Shown in pieces: positions 50,547-59,610 of a stretch of 64,000 bases of DNA; positions within the stretch are counted from its first letter, which is position 1; each line of letters starts with the position of its first letter. Below the pieces are notes generated by a model that was not told the origin of the DNA, made no database searches, and saw only the letters and a list, made by a program, of their open reading frames with translations. Origin of the DNA: Lichina pygmaea (Eukaryota > Ascomycota > Lichinomycetes > Lichinales > Lichinaceae); contig OY730171.1 of assembly GCA_963422465.1 (NCBI GenBank), forward strand, positions 4,980,202 through 5,044,201. The letters run 5' to 3'. The position numbers and the translations under genes are program-made.

Positions 50547-51009
50547 TTCTGGCAGGAGTAGGACTGAACAGCTCAGCCTGCAGCATGGACACATCAATGA
50601 CTGTCACTGACAAGTCTTCACCATCCACCTCTATTTCAGCAACCAGGCACTGGAGCTTCTTCTTCGCTTGACCCTCAGCACCTTCAAGAACCTTCTGCTT
50701 TCAGGACACACAAGCCTGCAGCTTGGCAAGCTGCTCAACAAGAGCATCCCTCTTGGCCTTGTCAACAGCCAAATCCTTGCGGAGGTTATCTTGGGTCATG
50801 TTCAGTGACTCCCAAGAAAGCAACACACAGGACTTCCCACGATGAGTGCACTCAGCGCACTTCAACTTATCGTTGTTGTCAGACATTTGGAAGCAGGGCT
50901 TGTGGTTCAAGACACAGAAGTCACATGGAGCAAGCGATACAAAGTTATGATCACAGATCTGGGCTGCCAGTTGTCTTCGGTAAGCAGAGGTATGTGATTT
51001 TGCAGACAT
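50509..51009 (-). pseudogene. antisense ORF in the chromovirus: Zn2Cys6-like cysteine cluster plus coiled coil
   Basis: On the strand opposite gag-pol an ATG at 51009 opens a 166-codon frame ending at TGA 50511-50509, inside the antisense of the chromodomain end. It has a single in-frame TGA at 50703-50701 (codon 103). Cys 29, 32, 39, 51, 54 and 61 follow C-x2-C-x6-C-x11-C-x2-C-x6-C, exactly the spacing range of fungal Gal4-type binuclear clusters, though the first loop (VLNHKP) is less basic than in DNA-binding members. After it comes a heptad-rich helix (TQDNLRKDLAVDKAKRDALV, EQLAKLQ) and, beyond the stop, a further Lys/Glu-rich helical part. The region lies between pol and the 3' LTR, where Ty3 elements normally have only a short spacer and the polypurine tract. 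Similar free-standing repeat proteins may exist in other fungi (recollection only). Confidence 0.6.
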
Positions 51010-51036
51010 ACTCAAGAATTCATCAGGATGATGAAT

Positions 51037-51050
51037 GAAGGAGAGGAGGG
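51037..51050 (+). promoter_or_regulatory. polypurine tract before the 3' LTR
   Basis: GAAGGAGAGGAGGG, followed by TAG and the LTR start TGTTA at 51054, is the expected plus-strand primer site of an LTR retrotransposon. Confidence 0.75.
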
Positions 51051-51053
51051 TAG

Positions 51054-51786
51054 TGTTATGACTCTGGGACAGGAGACACTTATTTATAAGCAATCAGGCC
51101 ACAGGCCAGGCAAGAGAACACTATGGAAGTCAAGTGACCAACCAACAAGGGGTCACGTGACTGTTGAGACACACGGGTGGCTTGACACAGCATGCATGAA
51201 GTATTGAGACAATCTCACCTGTCTTAACGCAGGATGCATGAAGTGTCAAGACAATCTCACCTGTCTTGACGCAGGATGCATGAAGCATCAAGACAATCTC
51301 ACCTGTCTTGACACAGGATACATGAAGTATTGAGACAGCCTCACCAGTCTTGACACAGCATGCATGAAGCATCAAGACAATCTCACCCGTCTTGACGTAG
51401 GGTGCATAACATGGTGGAACTGTCAAGACAATCTCACCTGTCTTGACGCAGGGTGCATAACATGGTGGGACTGTCAAGACAATCTCACTTGTCTTGATGT
51501 TGAGACTGTCAAGACAATCTTGATTGTCTTGACTGGCCAGCACTATATAGTCTGGTGATAGTTCCCTTATGGAACAATCATCTTCAACTCATGTTGTGAT
51601 CCAGACAACTAGATCTACTTCAATACAATCCTTTTATACGAAGCCGTTGATCAGGTGTCACCACCACTACATTCCACCAAACCCCTTCGCACTCCTTGAC
51701 ACTCCTCTCCTGCGAGAACCAACCCACCTTCCACCTCTCACCCTAATCCTATACTCGGATAGGACAGTACAGTACAGACCGCAACA
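51054..51786 (+). repeat. 3' LTR of the chromovirus
   Basis: Aligns with the 5' LTR from TGTTATGACTCTGG to GACCGCAACA, with a different number of internal repeats (about 21 bp shorter) and scattered transitions. The TATA box is at 51544-51550. Confidence 0.9.
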
Positions 51787-52049
51787 ATTTGGCTGTTAAG
51801 CTATACAGAACTTCTTGAAGAATTTTTGTCTCTGGTAGACTTGACTCAGGAACCTCACATATTTACTGTACACTCTGTGGTTTGTAGTGTATGTACTGTG
51901 GGAAAACCCCAAACCCTGTAGAGGAAATAGGAAAACCACAGTAATAAGAGTTTTGTAGATCTTGACAGATATTGGGTGAGCTAGTTCTTAAGAGTTTTCA
52001 TACATCTTGTGAGGAGTACATCTTAGACAAGTTCTATAAATCTTGGGGG
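51787..52049 (-). mobile_element. degenerate LINE 3' UTR-like fragment after the Ty3 element
   Basis: ATTTGGCTGTTAAGCTATAC and CAGAACTTCTTGAAG resemble GATTTGGCTGGTGAGCCATG and CAGAACTTCTAGATAC at 39252-39285, the 3' UTR of the minus-strand LINE. Similarity fades after about 60 bp. Confidence 0.5.
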
Positions 52050-52197
52050 TTTTTGTGGCAGAATGTGGGGTGGGTCAGATTCAAACTGATAACTAGTTTA
52101 GTCAGGTTCTCCAGGCCTGACACCACTAGTTCTGGGTCATAGGTGCCATGTAGTGGGAAACTCTCACCAGCTTCCCACTACACCATGCCACCCTATT
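52050..52197 (-). ncRNA. tRNA-derived SINE candidate (A and B boxes)
   Basis: On the minus strand GGTGGCATGGTGTAGTGGGA contains TGGTGTAGTGGG, a perfect fit to the pol III A-box consensus TRGYNNARNNGG. About 100 nt later comes GTTTGAATC, one C-to-T change from the B-box GWTCRANNC. Between them is a strong stem (GTAGTGGGAA / TTTCCCACTAC). The spacing is too long for a plain tRNA and it sits among decayed transposons, so a SINE remnant is more likely than a working gene. Confidence 0.4.
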
Positions 52198-52638
52198 AGT
52201 TTGTTATACAAACATAAAGACCTGTCATAAGAATGTCAGAGCTACAAGTTACTTTGTGGAAGATGTGACAGCTTTGAGTGAAAGTGATCTGAGACTTCTG
52301 TCAAATAGAGTACTATTAATGTCAGTGATCATAACTATCAATAACAAAGTCTCTAACAACAAGAGGAAACCTTGCCTGTAGCTTTGAAAGAGCTTGGCCT
52401 TTCCTTGTGCAAAGCTTACACATATGTCTGGGTGACCTTTGTCAAAGCTTGAAACAAAGTTGTGGATAACTTTCAGCAGCTCTGAGAGAGCTTGTGCAAA
52501 GCTTGCAGAAAGCTTGCAGAAAGCTTGCTCACTTCAACCTGCTGGTGTGAAAATATTGAGACAATATTTCTAAGTGAGCTTGCTGAAGTATATCATAGCT
52601 CACTTAGCTCAACAAAGTGATACATGTTTTGCTGACAT
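52198..52638. other. AT-rich stretch with AAAGCTTGCAG repeats
   Basis: Three to four copies of an ~11-bp AAAGCTTGCAG unit lie at about 52490-52530, with more distant AAGCTT words upstream. No gene is seen. Confidence 0.5.
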
Positions 52639-53060
52639 GTGCACTTCATGTGCAGTCTCCAGTGGAGCTTTAGGTCCAGTAGGATGCCAAGTATCTGGAG
52701 GGTTGGTTGTGGGGCTTTAGTGATACTCTCCAGGTTAACACCTGCAGCCATGTTGAATCACCTTGGAGAACAATTCAGGTACATCAACTTGTATTTGTGT
52801 GGGGTGAAGATGGCTCTGTGATGGTGGGCCCAGATAGTGCAGCTATAGTGGACATGTTCAAGCACTTGGCAGTTGCTTTCTGTGCTGTTGCCAACCACTA
52901 GGATGTTGACATCATCAACAAAGTCAATAGCCAACATCTTTCTGGTTGACATTGCCATGACATATGACAGGGGTGACTTTATAGTACTCACCTGTTCTAC
53001 AAAAACAACAGAAAGATGGAAGTACTGTACTCACATATTGTGCCAGTGGGGGATCATCTG
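52639..53060 (-). pseudogene. reverse transcriptase fragment of another Tad1-like LINE
   Basis: The minus strand encodes STRKMLAIDFVDDVNILVVG with an intact FVDD box, then CTIWAHHHRAIFTPHKYKLM, YLNCSPR, an in-frame TGA, and FNMAAGVNLESITKAPQPTL plus QILGILLDLKLHWR. This is RT palm and thumb text of a LINE family different from the copy at 39-44 kb. Both ends are lost. Confidence 0.72.
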
Positions 53061-53351
53061 GAGTGTGTCTCCAACAGCGCTAAACAGGGTGTACTGCTAC
53101 CATAATAGGGTGTACTGATAGCAATACTCTTCCTGAAATGTTCCCACCTGTGCTGGGGCTCTGTTGGCCTCCATCTTGTTGGCCACAGTATCTGTACATG
53201 TGTAGCGTGACTACCAGTACTGATAGCTAGCTAGCCAACATGGCTAGGTACTCCCGGAAATACGTAGTACAATATGTACGCATGTATGTACGTACGTAAG
53301 ATCAGGCCAGGCTACGTATGCACGTATGCACAACAAGCGGTGTCGACTGTG

Positions 53352-53412
53352 GGGCCGAGCGCGGGGCCGAGTGTGGGGCCGAGTGTGGGGCCGAGTGTGG
53401 GGCCGAGCGTGG
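53352..53412. repeat. 12-bp minisatellite, about 5 copies
   Basis: GGGGCCGAG(C/T)G(C/T) units repeat in tandem with only C/T variation. Confidence 0.85.
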
Positions 53413-55619
53413 CGAAAGAAGGCCCGGCTCAGTGTCGACGTGATCTTCTTCTACTGGTATTCCTTAGTTGAAGAGAGTGGCGACGAAAGCACCAAGACCA
53501 CGTACAGTACTCCGTACAGTACGCACGTACCATTGACCAAGTCGATCGCTGTGGTGGCCAGCAATTCATAAGGCTGGAGGTCTTCCGACACCAAATGGCG
53601 GACTGTACTGATGAGCCCAGACACGGTGGTGCTGTACTTGTCCAGAGCCCTTGAGGCCTGGGCATGCTCTGCACTGTACATACATACATACGTATGTTCT
53701 GTGCGTCGTACCAGTGGCTTCGTGGTGTTGTGTGGCCTAGTACAGTCATACTGTCAGTGTGGACTGATCACTTGATATTAGGCCTAGACCTGATCGAGAT
53801 CATCACTCTTGCCGAGCTCTGCTCGTACTTGTACGTACTGCACAGTTCTGGTAACTCCGTACGGTCAATGACTGCACGAGGGACGTTCAGCCATCACTAA
53901 GCTGAGCTACGTATGTACGACCTGATCAAGCTTGCTGTCGAGAGACTAAACCCACCGCAGCAGATCGTCATCATCTCACGCCACATCTTCCGCATTCGTT
54001 ACACAAGATATATTGATGACTTCCCCACACTCGCCTATCAAACTCCATCGCTGCGATGATGATGATCCGGGGTTGTGTGACGGGCCTGCACCGCGCACAC
54101 CACGTTCCTGCACGTACTACCATACCGGTACGTAACGTACCTCCTACGTGCATACAGGCGTAGCATACGTATGTTCAATTGCAAAGTATTGCGCGCTCAG
54201 TAATAGGGGAAGTCTCAAGACTTTTCAGCCAAATAAGCGGATATGTAGAAAAGTGATCTTGGGAGTCAACCATTGCAGATCGAGTCCCTGGAATGTCTGG
54301 ACTGGCCAGGTAACTCTCTAGATCTGAAAACTGTTAAGCCATGCTGGCCATGTATAAAGTGTACCGCAACAAGAGGTAGTTCTTTGTGATATCAAGTCAA
54401 GGCAGAAGAAGTACTGTAGGGCTCAAGTGCCGGGATAAGCTTCCACAAAGTGAGGTTCGGTGTTGGATCTCATGAACTCCTCACACCATCCAGAAGATCA
54501 TTGAAGTACGTAAGGTACAAGGAGACATGACAGCATCAGCGCCAGTCTTGCTGCCATCACGACAACTCCCGAATAAGGGCGGTGTCAAAAGCAATGAGAA
54601 CCCCACAACTGCCGAGCGCGCAATATTCTACGATCGAACATACCTACCGCCGGCAGATTCTTCCGGCTGTATTACTACTGGGACCTTGCCACGGATACGC
54701 GTCGACATCGGCGCCCGAGCATTACCGTGCCCAGTCAGCTGTTTCACAAGAGCTTCTTACCGATCGAAGATGCTGGTGGATGCTGTCGCGCCGAAGAGAG
54801 GAGGACACCGCTGGGGAGTGCACCGAGGCGTCGGGCTAGACCGTTTGGAGCCAGGAGCGGGCTCAACAAACTCCACCGGTAATTCCATCTTCCACGGCTG
54901 ACAGCATCCCTGTCTACTCTCGGTGGTGCCGATGCCGGACGCCGCATGGCCGTGGCTATGTCTGCGTCGTCGTGCATCCTGTTGCCACCTTCAAGCAGCA
55001 GCTTGTTGCGTCCATCGTCGATCCGTTCGCTTCGCATCGGCGGAGGTCGATGGCCTATGCCTATGGCCCCTTCGGAGAAAAAGCACCGTGAGAGCGTCTC
55101 TGGGCTGTTTCCTTTTGGGACGTGATATATCTTCCCAAGCCCGAGGCTAATGGCACCCTTTGTCCAGACCCACCCAAGAGGTCCACGACCCTACCACGGC
55201 CGTGGCGGCGTCGAACGTGGGAGGCCGAGCCGCTCGTTCCACAACCGCTTCCCCAGACCGTCATATATTGACTGTATCACCCCATTCATCTACCTTGATC
55301 CTTGCCACCGTCCTCGATCGGCGAAGTCTGCTTACGATGCGACCCGCGAACGGCTGCGAAGGCCACGCCGTCGAGCCTTTTCATCCCGTCGGATGGCCGG
55401 ATCGGCGCCGGAGATGTATTCCATACGCACGATACACCTTCAGAAGCGGCCTAGGCCCCTTCTGCGGATGGATGAGAAGCTTGGTCAATATACCGGGCAA
55501 CGGCGCCGCCACCCCACCTGGGACCGCCCTCGGCTTGCTCTATATCTTGGCCGGCTCCCGCGTTCGCCAGTTGTGGTCTTACTCCCCGCCGCCGAACGCT
55601 CCGGTCTGCTCCTGGCATC
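53413..55619. other. intergenic region upstream of the multicopper oxidase gene
   Basis: No gene is firmly supported. GC content rises to host level from about 54.5 kb. TACGTA clusters occur near 53265-53300 and 54120-54170. A TATATC word at 55541-55546, 79 bp before the ATG at 55620, followed by a CT-rich leader, is a possible core promoter. Confidence 0.5.
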
Positions 55620-57873
55620 ATGGGCTTCTTCAATCGTGTCTGCGAGACCTTGACGAGGGCTCTAGGCCTCTCGGCGCTGACGCCGTGGGGTGAAAAGGCT
55701 CCTCAGCAACCTCTTGCGGACCAGCTTGCTCCTTCGGTCAGGTCTCCATCGACCGCTCACTCGCCACCGCTCAAGGGAGTCAAGCTGGACAACGATGTCA
55801 TCTACCATCATGACTACGTTCATAGCGAGCCCGAAGCTGGACCGGGCCCGGTCTTCCACCCACCGAATGCCTCTCCGGGCTTCGAATGTGACTATTCTGC
55901 CATGAAGGGCTGGAGGCACTCCGGTCAATCGGGAGCTCGAATGAACTGGCTGTCCCATCCGGCCGACGTTGACTACCCGTACGGTGGTACTTACGATATC
56001 TTCACGGACTATGCGCATTTCGCACCGACGGGCGTTGTCCGGAAGGTATGGATCCTCCGGGGTTGGGGAAAGGGGGAGCGGCTGTGACTCACGGCTGACT
56101 TCGACCACCAGTACACCCTCACCGTCGACGAGCATCCGATCAACGCCGACGGCTTCAAGCGCCGAGATGGCGGAAAGGCCTTCAACAACCAGTACCCAGG
56201 CCCGTGGATCGAGGCCTGCTGGGGAGACACGCTCGAGATCACGGTCATCAACAACCTCAACTGGAACGGCACGACGATTCACTGGCACGGTATTCGTATG
56301 CTGAACGAGTTCCAAGCCGACGGCGTCAACGGCGTCACGCAGTGCCCCATCGCGCCCGGGGACCGACACACGTACAAGATGCGGGTGACGCAGTACGGGA
56401 CGGCCTGGTACCACAGCCACTACTCGCTTCAGTATTCCGACGGCCTGGCCGGTCCCATGACGCTCCACGGCCCGTCCGCGGCCGACTACGACGAGGCTAT
56501 AGAGCCGTTCATGTTCAACGACTGGAGCCACAACAGCGCCTTCGAGGACCACTGGGAAGAGAGGCATGTCAAGCAACCTCAGATGCTGACCAACCTCCTG
56601 AACGGTCGCGGCTACTTCAACTGCACCGCGGCCGGCTACTCGGAAGATGACTGTGAAGAGCCGCCGCCAATTTACCAGAAGGTGTTCAAGAGGGGCAGGA
56701 GGTACCTGCTCCGGCTCATCAACGCCTCGACCGCGACCCACTTCGTCTTCAGCATCGACAAGCACATACTGCAGGTCATCACGTCGGACTACGTCGCCAT
56801 CGAGCCCTACTACGCCGAATCGATCCTGGTGGGCATCGGACAAAGATACGAGGTCGTCGTGGAGGCGAAGCCGTCCAACTCGCTGGTCCCCCTCGAGGAC
56901 CAGAACTACTGGATCCGGACCGTGGCGGCGTGGGACTGCGGTGGCATGGAGTACCCGAACCCGGAGATCGGCATCATCCGGTACAACTCGGGCTCGAAGA
57001 CGCCGACGACGAAGCAGTACAAGTTTCCCTCGACATGCGCCGATGAGCCGAGGGAGAGCTTGAAGCCGGTCGTGCCGCTGATCGTCGACGCCGGACCGCA
57101 CCCGGCCAACAGCCGTGAGTGGAACCCCCCCCCCCCCCCAAAACGTTTTGTCGTGCACGGACCCGAGTCACGTTCTGCGACTGACGTAGTGACCAGTCAA
57201 ACCGAACGAGGGTGACAACTACGCCGTCGGCCTCCAAGACTGGAGGAACCCGCCGCCGCACAATCCCCATGGCGACACTTACTACTGGGACATTCTGGAA
57301 TCGCCGATGTGGGCCGACTTTGGCAACCCCCACATCAAATTCATCGAGGACGAGTCGCACGTCTGGCCCCCTGACTACGCCGTCGTCAAGGAGAACTACA
57401 CCAAGGACTCGTGGGTCTACATGGTCGTCGCGATGAACAGTACGAACGCGGAGCACGATAAGAATTCCCCAAAACAAATCTACATTCCCGGGGCCCATCC
57501 AATGCATATCCACGGTCACGACCTTGTCGTGCTCGCGCAGCACAACAGCTCGTTCGAGGAGAAACACCTCACCGACGGCACGTTCCAGTACGACAACCCG
57601 CCGCGTCGCGACACGGCGCTGCTGCCGGCGAACGGCTACCTTGCCTTCGGCTTCCAGCTCGACAACCCCGGCATCTGGATCTTCCACTGCCACATTGCCT
57701 GGCACGCGTCCTCAGGTCTCGGTCTTACCATCATCGAGCGCCAGTCCGAGATCAAGCTGAGCAGGTCGACCAAGAGGGAGAGGGATCGACTCTGCGCCAA
57801 CTGGGACGCGTGGCACAGCGATGACAGCAACTGGTGGGACGCGCACGAGTTCCAAGACGATTCGGGCGTGTGA
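55620..57873 (+). CDS. ascomycete laccase-like multicopper oxidase
   Basis: Three exons: 55620-56045, 56112-57114, 57197-57873, 701 residues. All four laccase copper signatures are present: HWHGIRMLNEFQADGVNGV with H199/H201, GTAWYHSHYSLQYSDGLAGP, HPMHIHGHD and HCHIAWHASSGLGL. The position ten after the type-1 Cys is Leu, as in laccases of medium to high redox potential. The chain ends in DDSGV, the C-terminal plug typical of ascomycete laccases. Such enzymes oxidise phenols, melanin or pigment precursors with O2 via one T1 and three T2/T3 copper ions. The N-terminus (MGFFNRVCETLTRALGLSAL) is not a clear signal peptide and is followed by ~100 residues before the first cupredoxin domain; an upstream exon or an intracellular enzyme are both possible. 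Intron 2 contains a C run. No pigment-cluster neighbour is visible. Confidence 0.93.
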
Positions 57874-59610
57874 GACGGAGCGATCAGGCATGCCGGGGCC
57901 GCCGGGCGAGATTGTCTCGGATCTTTGTGTCTTTCCACCTCCTCGAAGACGATGGAGGCGGACAATGTGCTTCTGTCTCCCAATCGGTCTCTCGGAGAAG
58001 TAGTAGAACTTGTACAAAGTGGGGCAGGTGAAGCAGACGGATGTGGTGGAGAGAAGACGCGATCATTTGGACATGGAGATTGTATGATGACAGTGACATG
58101 AGCAGTTTAGGACGAGTCGTTCCACACGGAAGTACTGTAGTTAGTGATGACATGCTCTATCGTCGAGAGTAGAGAGCAATCTCTTTGACAGCATGTTCAT
58201 CGATGACAATCCCACTACTTGCACCAGACTGTGTGTCTCTAGATAGTTGTGCTTTTCCCTCTCTCAACTCTCTTATATCTTCATCTTTCACTCTTTTGTT
58301 ATCAATATCGATGTCGACTCGAATCTCAATCCTGAGTAGGTTACAGATGTTGTAGTTGTCACCCAGTCATACTGAGTGGCTCATGACCGGTGAGTTTTCA
58401 TCAGCCGTTGCGGCTCGGCCCTGTAGGGCTGCCTGCATCGAACGTGCTCTTAGGGCTTAGCCCCACAGAGCTACAACCTACACTGTTGCTATTCAGCTAG
58501 CTATCTCACTTCATGGACTAGATAATCACACTTACTTTTATATACTGTAGATCTCCAGTGAGAATTATCATCACTATGGACTTGGTACATTATATTTCCC
58601 TGACTACTTCTTGTTGCTGTCTGCAGTGAGGCAAGTAAAGTGCTCACTCAGATGGAACCAAGTGTCGCGCGCAGCCGTACGGAGTAGGCTAGAGCGGAAC
58701 TGAGCCAGAAGACTACTATGTCTGGGCTTAGTGCCCGACATCTCCGTACTAGCGATAGATAAGTACAGCTGCACCCGCCTGCCCTAGTCAGGATCTAACT
58801 GACTAAGCGCCTGGTCGGGCAACTAGCTCCTGACACCAAGAGTGAGAGGAAAAACAACATGTGTTTTCGACAGCAGAAATCTACTACTAACCTGTAGTTA
58901 CAACAAGAGTTTCTACAAGTAAAAAGATCTTGCAGGATCAAGTGTCTGTCAAGGAAGTGAAGACAGAAACAGACAGAAAGTAAAGAAAAGAAGGTGAATG
59001 GAAGAATATGGATGTGATTGTTGTCGAGTGGAGAGAAGATGTCTATTTGGATGTAGAGTGCATTGATAGAGAAAGGATATACAATGTGCTGTGTTGTCCA
59101 TCATCAAACAAAGAATCACTAGTCTAGAGTTCACACTCACCTGTGCCTGTCACTGAGTACTGGCCAATCTCAATTGATGCAAGAAGACAGAAGATATAAT
59201 TGTAGTATTCATCAGTCTTCAAGTGTGAAGATCTAGCTTGATGAAGAGCAGAGAAGAAGTGGCCTGCGTGCTTGCATTTCTACACACTTACACCACTGTA
59301 AGTCTTTTGTGTTCTTGTAACTTGTGCCATGTTTTCGTATGACGTATGTATGCAGGGTAGGGGGATGTATCAGATCAAGGGAGATTCAAATATACGAGAG
59401 TAAGAGGATGTTGAGAAAGAAGTAGACGATGTACGTATGTATGATGAAGAGGGGCACATGAGATACCCAAGTTCGTGTGATCCAGACACGGCAAGACACA
59501 CGTGTGGACACCGACCAATGAAGTCTCAACTCAGGTGCGACAGATGTAGATCAACTACCGCCACCGCCACCGCCACTTGTTGTAGCTCGGTGACGATCGC
59601 CCCATGTTCT
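57874..59610. other. AT-richer intergenic region with several hairpins, no gene seen
   Basis: From 58380 to 58835 there are several inverted repeats, for example GCTCT/AGAGC with inner GGGCT/AGCCC (58446-58471), TGTCTGGGC/GCCCGACA (58719-58740) and GTCAGGA/TCCTGAC (58787-58834). The 13-mer CTGACTAAGCGCC at 58799-58811 also occurs at 38055-38067. No ORF is convincing. Confidence 0.45.

Larger units (their letters stand above)
44958..51786 (+). mobile_element. Ty3/Gypsy chromovirus retrotransposon with both LTRs, inactivated
   Basis: Direct repeats of 754 and 733 bp (TGTTA...CAACA) flank a gag-pol region in the order gag with CCHC knuckle, protease, RT, RNase H, integrase, chromodomain. In addition there is an antisense ORF between pol and the 3' LTR. 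Many stops occur at positions expected for Trp, Arg and Gln codons, the pattern of C-to-T/G-to-A decay. No clear 5-bp target duplication is seen (CACAA on the left, ATTTG on the right). The C-terminal chromodomain and possible self-priming place it near the Tf1/Maggy group. Confidence 0.92.

Noticed and set aside
55662-57158. 498-codon minus-strand ORF opposite the laccase
   Set aside because: It mirrors the GC-rich codons of the plus-strand gene, crosses both of its splice junctions and has no domain.
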